From the NCBI GenBank assembly GCA_013815325.1, contig JACDGM010000023.1:1-46231 (forward strand): 46,231 nucleotides of DNA. The letters are read 5' to 3'. The position numbers were made by a program, and so were the translations under genes. This stretch comes from Chthoniobacterales bacterium (GTDB lineage Bacteria > Verrucomicrobiota > Verrucomicrobiia > Chthoniobacterales > UBA10450). The notes under the pieces were generated by a model that was given only the letters and a program-made list of their open reading frames with translations, did no database searches and was not told the origin of the DNA. This document shows, piece after piece, positions 1 to 10,550 of this stretch (the first letter of the stretch is position 1; every line of letters begins with the position of its first letter).

Positions 1-299
1 TCTCCGCTCAGCGCGGCTGGGAGATAGCCGTTCAGAATCGAGATCTCGCTCTTTTCCTTCTCGGCCAACTCGGCGCGGCCGCCCCTTTCGAAACTCTCGA
101 TCGAGTCCTGCCGCTGTTTCACTTGTTTGCGCAGCACTTGTGTGGTCTCGGCGTCGTCGAGCTCGCCTTCCGCGCCCCCCTTCTCGATCGCGGCGTATCT
201 AAGGGCCGATTTCAGCATGCGCAAAACCCCGAGTTTCGCCGCGTCGCGCGCGTGCATCGCGTCTTTCAGGTCGGCGTCGATCCGTTGAGTCAGGGTCAT
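1..299 (-). CDS. yqeY: GatB/YqeY domain protein (partial, C-terminus outside window)
   Basis: An open frame reads from an ATG at 299 down to the window edge, giving 99 codons with no stop. It begins MTLTQRIDADLKDAMHARD, followed by a segment like KLGVLRMLKSALRYAAIEKG and later KSEISILNGYLPAALSG. That is the familiar layout of the YqeY family: an N-terminal helical bundle, the LRMLKSAL helix, and the E..IL..YLP stretch before the C-terminal domain. The family resembles the tail domain of the GatB amidotransferase subunit and is thought to bind tRNA, but its cellular role is not firmly established. The C-terminal part (about 50 residues in typical members) lies beyond base 1. It lies 24 bp downstream of the PIG-L stop, in the same direction, so the two are probably co-transcribed. 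Confidence 0.8.
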   Translation of the reverse strand, partial: MTLTQRIDADLKDAMHARDAAKLGVLRMLKSALRYAAIEKGGAEGELDDAETTQVLRKQVKQRQDSIESFERGGRAELAEKEKSEISILNGYLPAALSG

Positions 300-323
300 G
301 GCTTGGCGAAGAATTTTCGCTCG

Positions 324-1442
324 TTAGGCAACCGCCAGCTCGCGCGTCGCGCTCCTGCGCGGCGGGGCCGCCGCCGTGCCGCGCGGCAGGAGCGGTGCGA
401 TCTCCAGCCAGCCGGCTTCATCGAAGAACCAGACCCGCCGGTCGAGTTTCAGATGGAGAGATCTGTTCAGCGCAAAGCCATGCGCGGGCAGAAAAATCTC
501 CGCCCGAAAAGCATCGCCCTGATAGCGGCCAACTCCGGCGATCGCACCGCTCGCGCAGTCGATCAGATCAAGCCGGGCGGCGCGGCCGGGAAGAGCAGCG
601 CGGAGACAGCGCAGCCCGCCCAAAGTGTCCTGCCCGATGAGGTAAAGAGAAGTCTCTTGCGCGCGCAACGGTTTGAGGGCGAAGGCCACGCGCAAGTGCA
701 ACGCGTCACGGCTGCGCGCGAACGAACGGATCGGCCCATCATTGGTCAAAATGCTCTTTTCGTAGTTCAGGACGAACCGCTCCGGCCGCGCCGCATAGGC
801 GAGAAAACGGCGGCGCGACAACGCAACTTGCGTGACGTGGCAGGCGATGGCGCGTCGTTTCGCTTTGCTCTCGAAGCTGGTTTGGGGCAAGCCGCGCGCG
901 GCTTTGGCGAAGGATGCGCTCGCGCCGTGAATCAGATATTCGAGGCGCTGAATCTGGTGATGTCGCGGAAGAAAATTGTCGAAGGCAAAGCGGAGCAAGA
1001 GGGCGAGGCCGCTATGATCGGGATGGGTATCGGCGGGCGAGGGGATGAGAAGATGGGTCGGTTCCCAGGTGATGATCGCGTCGGCGAGCTGGCGGATAGT
1101 TTCGCGGCAGCCGCCGAGCAGGAGATCGGTTACCCCCTGGTCGGGGAGCGAAAGAAATTCCACCTGCTCGGGACGAATGTGCAAGACGCGCAAAGCCGCG
1201 ATCGCTTCTGCCTGTCGACGCGCGCCCCAACGGCGGCGATCGTGCGCTCCGATGCGCATTTTGCGTTCGAGCAAGCGTTGCGGCCAGCAGTTCTTCTCGC
1301 CATCTGTGCCATAGACGATGCGCACATCCGCGCCGGCCGCGACCGCGCGCTGCAGAAAGACGCCGGCGGCGAGCGACTCGTCGTCGGGATGGGGAGCGAA
1401 CATCATCACGCGCGTGCGTGGGTCGAGGATGGGCAGATACAT
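324..1442 (-). CDS. PIG-L/LmbE family deacetylase
   Basis: This 372-residue protein has the LmbE/PIG-L signature near its N-terminus: the metal-binding motif APHPDDES at residues 16-23, followed by a Rossmann-like core (VRIVYGTDGEKN). A second metal-ligand region, PADTHPDHSGL, follows about 120 residues later. The family removes acetyl groups from N-acetylglucosamine-type sugars (GlcNAc-PI, mycothiol and bacillithiol precursors) with a zinc ion. The substrate here cannot be read from the sequence. The domain covers about the first 230 residues. The rest is a beta-rich extension without an obvious match that I recognise. The stop codon TAA falls inside a copy of the dispersed word GCCTAACGA (321-329). 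The 133-bp spacer upstream (1443-1575) shows no gene. Confidence 0.85.
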   Translation of the reverse strand: MYLPILDPRTRVMMFAPHPDDESLAAGVFLQRAVAAGADVRIVYGTDGEKNCWPQRLLERKMRIGAHDRRRWGARRQAEAIAALRVLHIRPEQVEFLSLPDQGVTDLLLGGCRETIRQLADAIITWEPTHLLIPSPADTHPDHSGLALLLRFAFDNFLPRHHQIQRLEYLIHGASASFAKAARGLPQTSFESKAKRRAIACHVTQVALSRRRFLAYAARPERFVLNYEKSILTNDGPIRSFARSRDALHLRVAFALKPLRAQETSLYLIGQDTLGGLRCLRAALPGRAARLDLIDCASGAIAGVGRYQGDAFRAEIFLPAHGFALNRSLHLKLDRRVWFFDEAGWLEIAPLLPRGTAAAPPRRSATRELAVA

Positions 1443-1575
1443 TTTCGAGAACTCCGCTTCTAACAGAACTATTCGTTAGCGCAAGGCTGGTCGCTCTCTT
1501 TCTCCTGCCCTTGATCCGCTTGGTTCCATGTGGATTAGGAGCATGAGCAGGAGCAGGATTAGGAAGAGATCTCGT

Positions 1576-2526
1576 TCAGTCAGGAGGACAGACCTCGGTC
1601 TTTAGCTTTTCGACACAACTCTGGAGCGACGCGACATCGCTCACGCTGACAACTTCGGCGCCTTTGCGCGTGCGTTGCAGGAGGCCGGCGAGAATGGCGC
1701 CGGGGCCCAGTTCCAAAAATAAATCGCAACCCAAGGCGAGCATCCGTTCCATGCAATCGGTCCAGCGCACAGTGGCCGTGACTTGGTTCTGCAGCGCCTG
1801 GCGAATTTCCGCTGCGGACGTCACCTCCACGCCGGTCACGTTGCTGATGATCGGGAAGCGCGGCGTTTGCAGCTCGCTATCGCGGAGCGCCTCACCGACT
1901 TGCCGGTGTGCGCTTGCCATGAGGCGCGAATGATATGCGCCGGCGACGTTGAGGAGAGTGGCGCGCCGGATGCCGTGCTCTTTGGCGCGCGCGACGGCCG
2001 CCTCGATTTTTGCGCGTTGGCCGGAGATGACGATCTGGCCAGGCGCATTTAAGTTCGCGACATCGACATCCGCCTCATTCGCGAGCGCGCGCACCGCCAC
2101 TTCATCGCCACCGATCATCGCCGCCATCGCGCCCGAAGTTGCTGCGCAAGCCGCTTCCATATAACGCCCGCGCTGCTCCACCAGCCTGAGTCCATCTTCA
2201 AAGGAAAAGGTGCCCGCCGCGGCGTGGGCCGTCCATTCGCCTAACGACAAGCCGGCCGCCGCCGTTACCGGAAACTCGCCCGCGATCTCGCGCAGGACGC
2301 TAAGACAGGCGAGACCGTGAACGTAGAGTGCCGGCTGGCAGTTTGCGGTCCGCGTCAGCTCCTCGATGGGGCCTTGCCAGGCGATCTCGCTTAACTTGCG
2401 GCCGAGCACTTCATCCGCGCGTCGGAAGAGTTCCGCTGCCTCGGGAAATTCCATCGCGAGATCGCGTCCCATTCCAACTGTTTGCGCACCCTGGCCGGAG
2501 AAAAGAAGAGCGAGTATTTTTGCCAT
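1576..2526 (-). CDS. fabD: Malonyl-CoA:ACP transacylase FabD
   Basis: The protein transfers malonyl groups from CoA to acyl carrier protein for fatty-acid elongation in the cytoplasm. It opens with the classic MAKILALLFSGQGAQTVGMG, has the nucleophile elbow GLSLGEW (Ser94), the conserved arginine in QRGRYM (about residue 119), and the catalytic histidine in AGAYHSRLM (His199). At 316 residues it has normal family length. The frame is open for another 33 codons upstream, but the ATG at 2526 fits the conserved N-terminus, so the longer form is rejected. The Ser-Leu-Gly of the active-site elbow is encoded by TCG TTA GGC, a copy of the dispersed word. No other fab genes are adjacent, so it looks separated from a fab cluster. 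Confidence 0.95.
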   Translation of the reverse strand: MAKILALLFSGQGAQTVGMGRDLAMEFPEAAELFRRADEVLGRKLSEIAWQGPIEELTRTANCQPALYVHGLACLSVLREIAGEFPVTAAAGLSLGEWTAHAAAGTFSFEDGLRLVEQRGRYMEAACAATSGAMAAMIGGDEVAVRALANEADVDVANLNAPGQIVISGQRAKIEAAVARAKEHGIRRATLLNVAGAYHSRLMASAHRQVGEALRDSELQTPRFPIISNVTGVEVTSAAEIRQALQNQVTATVRWTDCMERMLALGCDLFLELGPGAILAGLLQRTRKGAEVVSVSDVASLQSCVEKLKTEVCPPD

Positions 2527-2617
2527 GAATTTTTCTTTAACCCAGTGTCGCTGTTTCGGGTGACCCAGAATGCGAAAGAGCTTGCATCCGTCGAGGAGAG
2601 TTCTAAATATTTTACCT

Positions 2618-3043
2618 ATGCACACAATACAATGCAGATCAGCACATCGCTTCGCACTTTGCGGGGCGCTTGTTGCTGTGTTAGTCGCGTTGCCGTTAGC
2701 CGCGGCAAATGCCAGATGGATCGAGAAAGGCAGTCCCCTCCTGCCCTACGGCGCCTACATTGAAGGGCTGCAAGGATCGGTGGTGCTCTCCATGACGCTT
2801 GATCGGGGCGGTCGCGTCACGAACACCCACGTGCTCAAGACCAGCGGGTCGCCTGTCTTGGACGGCCTGGCGCAGGATGCCGCGATGAAGTGGAGGCTTA
2901 GCCAGGATGCGGTGGTTGCCACTGATCTAACTCAGGGCCGAGTGGAGAAGATCACCTTCGTTCACCCTCCGCCTCACGCCAAAGCCCTGATGCCTGACTC
3001 TCTGCCATATTGGGCGGTGGCTAGACTAACGAGCAGTCGATAA
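2618..3043 (+). CDS. Small TonB C-terminal-domain-like exported protein
   Basis: A 141-residue protein starting at ATG 2618 has a hydrophobic signal segment (CGALVAVLVALPLAAANA) and then a single domain. The pattern of that domain is LPYGAYIEGLQGSVVLSM, then DRGGRVTNTHVLKTSGSPVLD, then DAAMKWRL. This is the TonB C-terminal (energy transducer) pattern: Y..A...G..G.V, then a Gly-turn, V...SSG...LD and the late W. There is no proline-rich spacer and no ExbB/ExbD neighbour. It is more likely a stand-alone periplasmic TonB-C domain than a working energy transducer. It is divergent from fabD, with less than 100 bp between starts, so promoters probably lie in 2527-2617. An in-frame ATG at 2570 is possible but would overlap that region. 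Confidence 0.65.
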   Translation: MHTIQCRSAHRFALCGALVAVLVALPLAAANARWIEKGSPLLPYGAYIEGLQGSVVLSMTLDRGGRVTNTHVLKTSGSPVLDGLAQDAAMKWRLSQDAVVATDLTQGRVEKITFVHPPPHAKALMPDSLPYWAVARLTSSR

Positions 3044-3247
3044 CGGACGTTGTGTCCGCGCGGTTGTGCGCAGAAGTGGGAGTCCTTCTGCGCCGATCGG
3101 TTTCTTGTCCCGGCTTTCAGCCCGGGCAAGGGAATCTTATTTCCTGTCGACTCCGCGAAATTTGTCTTTCTCCCCCTTGTGCGGTGCCATTGCGTAATTT
3201 GGCCTTGCACGATAAATTTCGCTCGCGAGCGTAAGCGGGCATTCCAC

Positions 3248-4504
3248 ATGGCTGCCACGACACGCGAAATTGAAGCCCCCGACCCTTTGGCCCGCAGCAT
3301 GCAAAGGGATGCGGACACGCACCCAGCCGATGACCAGATCGGGGAGAAAATGGTGCTCAATATGGGCCCGTCGCATCCTGCAACCCACGGTGTCTTGCGA
3401 CTGGTGCTCGAGCTCGACGGCGAGCTGGTGACCAAAGCTACACCCGATGTCGGCTACCTCCATCGCGGCGACGAAAAAATTGCCGAGAACATGCAGTACA
3501 ACCAGTTCGTCCCTTACACCGATCGGCTCGATTACCTCGCGCCGCTCTCGAATAATGTCGCTTACGCGCTCGCGGTCGAGAAGCTGATGGGCTGGGAGCT
3601 GCCGCCGCGCGGGAAAGCCATCCGCGTCATCTGCTGCGAGACTTCGCGCATTTCCGCGCACTTGTTAGGCCTGGGCGCAATGGCGCTCGACCTGGGGGCG
3701 ATGACGGTTTTCCTCTATACCTTCACCGAGCGCGAAAAGCTTTATAACCTTTTCGAGCTGCTCACCGGCGCCCGCTTCACTACTTCCTACACGCGGGTCG
3801 GCGGCCAGATTCGTGATCTGCCGGAAACGTTCATCCCGCAGCTCGAGCAATTCATCGATGGATTTATTCCGCAGCTCGATGAGATCGACCGGCTCTTGAC
3901 GCGTAACCGCATTTTCGTCGATCGCACCCGCGACATCGGCGTCATTCCGCGGGAACGCGCCATCGCTTATGCGCTCTCCGGACCGAATCTTCGCGGCAGC
4001 GGAGTGGAGCACGATCTGCGGCGGAAACATCCTTACCTCGATTACGAAAAATACGATTTCGACGTCGCGATCGGCAGCGCGGGCGATTGCTACGATCGCT
4101 ATCTCGTTAGGATCGAGGAAATGCGGCAGAGCGTGCGCATTCTGCGCCAGGTGATCGATAAACTTCCGAGCGGACCAATCAATGTCGCCGATTGGAAAAA
4201 CATGCTCCCGCCGAAGTCGCATGTGCTCACGAAAATGGAGGAGTTGATTCACCACTTCATCGTCGTGACGGAAGGCCTCGACGCTCCTTCGGGTGAAGTT
4301 TATTTCGCGGCCGAAAATCCCAAGGGCGAGCTCGGGTTTTACATCAACAGCAAAGGCGGCGGCGTGCCGCATCGGCTGAAGATTCGCGCGCCTTCTTTTG
4401 TGAATTTGAGCATCCTTCCGGAGCTGCTGCCCGGGGCCATGATGAGCGACGTGGTCGCGATCCTCGGCAGTCTGGACTTCGTGATGGGAGAATGCGACAG
4501 ATGA
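3248..4504 (+). CDS. nuoD: NADH-quinone oxidoreductase subunit D
   Basis: This is the 49-kDa-type subunit of respiratory complex I, on the cytoplasmic side of the membrane next to the quinone pocket. The sequence shows VLNMGPSHPATHGVLRLVLEL, then YLHRGDEKIAEN, QFVPYTDRLDYLAPL, and the near-invariant C-terminus LGSLDFVMGECDR. At 418 residues it has normal length. The frame is open upstream to 3050, but that stretch has no family similarity, and the ATG at 3248 gives a typical short leader before the conserved core. It is the first complex I gene here. nuoA, nuoB and nuoC, which normally precede it, are missing from the window. The TGA stop overlaps the next ATG (ATGA at 4501), so the following lipoprotein is probably translationally coupled. 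Confidence 0.95.
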   Translation: MAATTREIEAPDPLARSMQRDADTHPADDQIGEKMVLNMGPSHPATHGVLRLVLELDGELVTKATPDVGYLHRGDEKIAENMQYNQFVPYTDRLDYLAPLSNNVAYALAVEKLMGWELPPRGKAIRVICCETSRISAHLLGLGAMALDLGAMTVFLYTFTEREKLYNLFELLTGARFTTSYTRVGGQIRDLPETFIPQLEQFIDGFIPQLDEIDRLLTRNRIFVDRTRDIGVIPRERAIAYALSGPNLRGSGVEHDLRRKHPYLDYEKYDFDVAIGSAGDCYDRYLVRIEEMRQSVRILRQVIDKLPSGPINVADWKNMLPPKSHVLTKMEELIHHFIVVTEGLDAPSGEVYFAAENPKGELGFYINSKGGGVPHRLKIRAPSFVNLSILPELLPGAMMSDVVAILGSLDFVMGECDR

Positions 4505-4824
4505 AAACTCGCAACATGAAAAACAAAATCCACTTCCTCGGTCTCGTCCTCGCGGCATTTGCCTTCGTCTCGTTAGGCGCGTGCAACAAGAGCACCCTTT
4601 CCGGTTCCAAATTGACAAGCGCGAACTACGACCAGATCACGCTTGGCATGTCGAAAGCGCAGGTCGAAACCATTCTGGGCCCGCCCACCACGATCGACTC
4701 CAAGGACGTGGTCATTTTCAAGAAGACGACCTATCGCTACGCGGACGGCGCTAAGTTCGCCGTGATCACTTTCAAAAACGACGAGGTCGACAGCAAAGAC
4801 ACGAATCTCGGGCGCGAGCCGTGA
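4501..4824 (+). CDS. Small lipoprotein, SmpA/OmlA-like (DUF3862-type)
   Basis: A 107-residue protein starts with a lipoprotein signal: MKTRNMKNK, a hydrophobic stretch, and the lipobox VSLGAC with Cys at about residue 28. The mature part follows the pattern NYDQITLGMSKAQVETILGPP ... TYRYADGAKFAVITFKNDEV. This is the two-layer alpha/beta fold of the SmpA/BamE and DUF3862 families (G.s...V..lLG.P, then w.Y..g..v.f.n.kV). The function is not known. BamE-type proteins assist outer-membrane assembly, but that is only a fold-level resemblance. The gene overlaps the nuoD stop by four bases and is followed by a diverged paralogue, so the pair was probably made by tandem duplication inside the nuo operon. 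The LG of the lipobox is encoded by the dispersed word TCGTTAGGC. Confidence 0.75.
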   Translation: MKTRNMKNKIHFLGLVLAAFAFVSLGACNKSTLSGSKLTSANYDQITLGMSKAQVETILGPPTTIDSKDVVIFKKTTYRYADGAKFAVITFKNDEVDSKDTNLGREP

Positions 4825-4871
4825 GAGAAATGACGGAGCCCGAATGAAGCGGCTTCGTCATGTGCCGTTCT

Positions 4872-5159
4872 ATGAAAACAAAGCTCGGACGCTGGCCCGT
4901 GACTCTTATTCTTGCGGCCGCTTTCTCCTTGAGCGCCTGCCACGGCAAACGCCTAACGAGGGCGAATGTCGCCGAAGTGAGCGAAGGGATGAGCCGCAAG
5001 CAGGTTGAGTCGATTCTTGGCGCGCCCACCTCCGTCGACAGCACGAATCTCTTAGTCTTGAAAAAGACCACCTACATCTACCAGCAGGGAGCGGAGTCGG
5101 TCACCATTGTTTTCAGCAACGACAAAGTGGCGTCGAAGGAAAGTTCGCTCCACGATTAA
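4872..5159 (+). CDS. Second small lipoprotein, paralogue of the preceding gene
   Basis: This 95-residue protein begins MKTKLGRWPVTLILAAAFSL and has a lipobox ending SLSAC. The mature part matches its upstream neighbour motif by motif: VSEGMSRKQVESILGAPTSVDS, KKTTYIYQQGAESVTIVFSNDKV, and a closing SKE. An alternative ATG at 4860 adds four residues, but the 4872 start gives a cleaner signal peptide. The role is unknown. It sits 47 bp after the first copy and about 20 bp before nuoE, so it is very likely part of the complex I transcript. Two lipoproteins in this position are not part of the core complex I set that I know of. Confidence 0.72.
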   Translation: MKTKLGRWPVTLILAAAFSLSACHGKRLTRANVAEVSEGMSRKQVESILGAPTSVDSTNLLVLKKTTYIYQQGAESVTIVFSNDKVASKESSLHD

Positions 5160-5180
5160 CCGTCTGTGGAGACGACGCTG

Positions 5181-7211
<2,031 letters not shown>

Positions 7212-7215
7212 AACC

Positions 7216-9339
7216 ATGGGCTTCGCCTACGCCAAGATCGAATTAAGAAATCCGCGACGCGCGGATCTGCGGCCGATGAGCGTGCAGGCGCTGGCCGATT
7301 CCGGCGCAAACTGGAGCTGCATTCCTGAGCATGTCCGGCTGCAACTGGAGTTGGAAGAAGCGGAGCGCCGCGAAGTCATACTCGCCGACGGCACGCGCAA
7401 ATCGATTCCCTATGTTGGGCCGTTGGAGATCCGTTTCGAAAATCGCCTCTCCTTCGGAGGCGCATTGGTCATGGGAGATCAGGTCTTACTCGGCGCCATT
7501 TCAATGGAAGACATGGATGTCGTGATCGAGCCCAAGAGCCGAAAACTTTCGGTCAACCCGGCGAGTCCCAACGTGGCCTCGGGTTTTGTTGGACAAACGC
7601 AAAGCTTGCAACCGCCCCAAACCGTCAACGTCCAAATCAACGGCGTCTGGCGTCAATTCCCAAAGGGCACGCGCCTGATCGAAGCATGCGAGCAGGCCGG
7701 CAGCTATGTGCCGCGCTATTGCTACCACAAGAAGCTCTCCTCGCCCGGCAACTGCCGGATGTGCCTGATCGAAATGGGCATGCCGAAGGTGGGCCCCGAT
7801 CGCAAACCGCAGCTCGGTCCCGACGGCAAACCCGAAATCAACTGGATGCCGCGCCCACAAATCTGTTGCGCGACCGATGTCTCCGAAGGCCTCGGCGTGC
7901 GCACCCATTCACCAATGGTTGAGGAATGCCGCCGCGGAGTGATGGAATTTCTCCTCATCAATCATCCGCTCGATTGCCCGATCTGCGATCAGGCGGGCGA
8001 ATGCCGGCTCCAGGAATTCAGCGTCGAGTACGGGCGCCAGGATTCACGTTTCCTCGAGAACAAAGTGAAGAAGCCGAAAAACATCGAGCTCGGCCCGCGC
8101 GTCACGCTCGACGATGAACGCTGCATCCTCTGCTCGCGCTGCATCCGTTTCTCGAAAGAAATCGCGAAAGACGACGTCCTCGGTTTCGTCGATCGCGGCA
8201 GCTTCAGCACTCTCACGGCGCATCCGGGCAAGCGTCTGGAGAACAACTACTCGCTCAACACGGTCGATATCTGCCCGGTCGGCGCGCTCACCTCCTCGGA
8301 CTTCCGCTTCAAAATGCGCATTTGGTTTTTGAAGGAAACGAAGAGCTTTTGCACGAGCTGCGCAACCGGCTGCAACACCCTCATCGGCACGCGCGAGGAC
8401 GCCATTTACCGTCAGACGCCGCGCGAGAACGACGCCGTCAACTCCTGCTGGATGTGCGACTACGGCCGTTTGAATTTCGATTATCTGCAGAGCGACCGCC
8501 GCTTGCTCGAGCCCCTCGTCCGTGACCAGGACAGGTTGCAGCCCGCGACCTGGAGCCATGCCCTCCAGAGCGTCGCCGCACTTTTGCGGCCGTTCGCCGG
8601 CTGGCAAATCGCCATCCTCGCCTCCGGCCGGATGACAAACGAAGAACTCTGGCTCACCGCGCGTCTCGCGGAGTCGTTAGGCGCGACTCTCATCGACATT
8701 GTCCCGCGGAGCGGCCCGGCTGACGACATACTTCTGAGCGCGGACCGAAACCCGAACACGAGCGGCGCGCGCCTCCTCCGGGTAGCGTCCGAATCCGCCA
8801 CTGTTCTGCAACAGATCAAAGAGTCCATCTATTCCGGGCAAGTTCAGGCCCTCATCTCGTTAGGCGAAAACCCGCTTGAGTGCGGCATCGCGCCCGAGCA
8901 ATTGGCGCGACTCCCACTTTACATCGCGATGGATCTGCTCTCGAACAACTCCACCTCCTACGCCAGCGTCGTCCTGCCGTCGTTAGGCTTCGCCGAAAAA
9001 CGCGGCTCCATGATTAACGGCAAAGGCCGGTTGCAGCGGCTTAATCGTGCGGTCCGCGGCCCCGGCGAGGCGCGCGACGATTGGGATATTTTGCGCAGTT
9101 TGATCCAGGCTATTTCCGGCAACGCCTCCGCGACCAGCTCGCAACCGGCTGGCACCTACACAATCGAAGATGTCTTTCGGCAGATGAGCGAAGCTGTGCC
9201 CGAATTGAGCGGCCTCACCTTGAGCCGGATTAGCGATCTCGGCGTGCAGGTATCAAATCTCGACAAAACCCCCGGCCCACCGGGAGAACCGGCGCAGGAA
9301 AAAGTGCGCGAGCGCGAACTGGAGAAACATCCGCAATAA
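7216..9339 (+). CDS. nuoG: NuoG with an N-terminal retropepsin-like aspartic protease domain
   Basis: The 707-residue frame has two parts. Residues 1-122 look like a stand-alone clan AA aspartic protease: MGFAYAKIEL, the catalytic motif ALADSGANWSCI (D28-S-G), LADGT, then VLLGAISMEDMDVVIEP and LSVNPASPNVA, where such proteins usually end. From residue 136 the protein is NuoG, the 75-kDa iron-sulfur subunit. It has [2Fe-2S] ligands Cys169, 180, 183 and 217/218; the N5 site His250, Cys254, 257, 263; an N4 set Cys303, 306, 309, 353; and Cys379, 382, 386, 414, which resembles the extra N7-type cluster. A shortened molybdopterin-like domain follows. There is no ATG between the domains; a GTG at 7573 and a TTG at 7606 lack Shine-Dalgarno sequences. 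The stop overlaps nuoH (TAATG). Confidence 0.88.
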   Translation: MGFAYAKIELRNPRRADLRPMSVQALADSGANWSCIPEHVRLQLELEEAERREVILADGTRKSIPYVGPLEIRFENRLSFGGALVMGDQVLLGAISMEDMDVVIEPKSRKLSVNPASPNVASGFVGQTQSLQPPQTVNVQINGVWRQFPKGTRLIEACEQAGSYVPRYCYHKKLSSPGNCRMCLIEMGMPKVGPDRKPQLGPDGKPEINWMPRPQICCATDVSEGLGVRTHSPMVEECRRGVMEFLLINHPLDCPICDQAGECRLQEFSVEYGRQDSRFLENKVKKPKNIELGPRVTLDDERCILCSRCIRFSKEIAKDDVLGFVDRGSFSTLTAHPGKRLENNYSLNTVDICPVGALTSSDFRFKMRIWFLKETKSFCTSCATGCNTLIGTREDAIYRQTPRENDAVNSCWMCDYGRLNFDYLQSDRRLLEPLVRDQDRLQPATWSHALQSVAALLRPFAGWQIAILASGRMTNEELWLTARLAESLGATLIDIVPRSGPADDILLSADRNPNTSGARLLRVASESATVLQQIKESIYSGQVQALISLGENPLECGIAPEQLARLPLYIAMDLLSNNSTSYASVVLPSLGFAEKRGSMINGKGRLQRLNRAVRGPGEARDDWDILRSLIQAISGNASATSSQPAGTYTIEDVFRQMSEAVPELSGLTLSRISDLGVQVSNLDKTPGPPGEPAQEKVRERELEKHPQ

Positions 9340-10457
9340 TGAGCGCGACCGCTTTTCTCCTCGTCACCTCGCTGCTGAAAATCCTCGGGATCGTCTTCGT
9401 CGTCATTCTCCCGATGGTCTCCTACAGCGTTTACGCTGAGCGTCGGGTGAGTGCGCTTATTCAGGATCGCCTCGGCCCCAACCGCGTCGGCCCCGCCGGA
9501 CTTTTCCAGCCGATCGCCGACGCCATGAAGTTCATCCTGAAAGAGGATTTCACCCCGGCGCACGTGAACAAATTCTACTACTGGCTCGCGCCCTGTCTTG
9601 CGATGGTGCCGGCGATCATGACGATCGCAGTCGTACCCTTTGGGAGCACGTTGTTTGGCGTGCCCATGGTGATCGCGGATATCAACGTGGGCGTCCTCTA
9701 CGTCTTCGCCATCGCGTCGTTAGGCGTTTACGGGATCGTCATCGCCGGCTGGTCCTCGAATTCGAAATACCCGTTCCTCGGCGGCGTCCGCGCCAGTTCG
9801 CAGATGATTTCCTACGAGTTGTCGTTAGGCCTGGCCGTCATCCCGATTTTCCTCCTCGTCGGGCAGCTGCGCCTCACGAGCATTGTCCGGTACCAGATCG
9901 AAAACGGCTGGATGATCGCGCCCTTCCTCGGCGACCCGACGAACGTTTGGAAATGGCTTCTCACCATTCCGATGTTCATCTCCTTCGTCGTTTTTACGAT
10001 CGCCATTTTCGCCGAAACCAACCGCCTCCCCTTCGATTTGCCGGAAGCAGAGCAGGAGTTAGCTGGCGGTTATCACACTGAGTATTCCTCGATGAAATTC
10101 GCTCTCTTTTTCCTCGGAGAATACGCCGCCATGATCACCGGCTCGGCCATCATCGTGACCCTTTTCTTCGGCGCTTGGCACCTCCCGCTTCCCTGGTGGG
10201 ATCACCCGCACGGCTTCCATTGGCTCTTGATCGACGGTTCGTTAGGCGGCTGGCGCGGCATCCTCGGCGGCCTTTTTAATATCTTCGTCTTCTTCGCCAA
10301 AGTCGCCGCCTTGCTCCTCATCTTTATTTGGGTGCGCTGGACTCTGCCCCGCTTTCGCTATGATCAACTGATGCGGCTCGGCTGGGTTTTTTTCTTCGAG
10401 ATCGCGCTCGTGAATATTTTCATCGCCGCGCTCATCGTGGCCTACATGCCGAAATAG
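9339..10457 (+). CDS. nuoH: NADH-quinone oxidoreductase subunit H
   Basis: This 372-residue membrane subunit forms the quinone chamber that links the peripheral arm of complex I to the proton-pumping arm. Seen here: the signature VYAERRVSALIQDRLGPNRVGP near residue 30, the loop AETNRLPFDLPEAEQELAGGYHTEYS with the conserved acidic residues, and about eight hydrophobic helices ending FFFEIALVNIFIAALIVAYMPK. Its length is normal for the family. The ATG shares an A with the nuoG stop (TAATG), which implies coupled translation. Four exact or near copies of the dispersed word lie in the gene, three of them as TCG TTA GGC encoding Ser-Leu-Gly. Confidence 0.96.
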   Translation: MSATAFLLVTSLLKILGIVFVVILPMVSYSVYAERRVSALIQDRLGPNRVGPAGLFQPIADAMKFILKEDFTPAHVNKFYYWLAPCLAMVPAIMTIAVVPFGSTLFGVPMVIADINVGVLYVFAIASLGVYGIVIAGWSSNSKYPFLGGVRASSQMISYELSLGLAVIPIFLLVGQLRLTSIVRYQIENGWMIAPFLGDPTNVWKWLLTIPMFISFVVFTIAIFAETNRLPFDLPEAEQELAGGYHTEYSSMKFALFFLGEYAAMITGSAIIVTLFFGAWHLPLPWWDHPHGFHWLLIDGSLGGWRGILGGLFNIFVFFAKVAALLLIFIWVRWTLPRFRYDQLMRLGWVFFFEIALVNIFIAALIVAYMPK

Positions 10458-10467
10458 GGATGAATCT

Positions 10468-10534
10468 GGAAACCAGGAAACCAGGAGGGAGCATTTGGGT
10501 TGTGGGACATACAGGTCCGGGTTTCCTGATTTCC
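10468..10534. repeat. Imperfect inverted repeat between nuoH and nuoI
   Basis: The left arm GGAAACCAGGAAACC (10468-10482) pairs with the right arm GGTTTCCTGATTTCC (within 10519-10534), with 13 of 15 positions complementary. It could form a hairpin in the 93-bp spacer. No T-run follows, so it is more likely an RNA processing or attenuation hairpin, or a dispersed repeat, than a terminator within the operon. Confidence 0.55.
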
Positions 10535-10550
10535 AATTGATTTTTTAGTC

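Noticed and set aside
123-1463. A 446-codon open frame on the plus strand opposite the PIG-L gene
   Set aside because: It is antisense to a clear PIG-L/LmbE protein, is rich in Arg, Gln and Ala and has no family pattern. High GC makes such frames common.
2527-2625. N-terminal extension of FabD
   Set aside because: The conserved FabD N-terminus starts at ATG 2526.
3050-3247. N-terminal extension of NuoD
   Set aside because: The extra 66 codons do not resemble NuoD and include the intergenic region. ATG 3248 fits the family.
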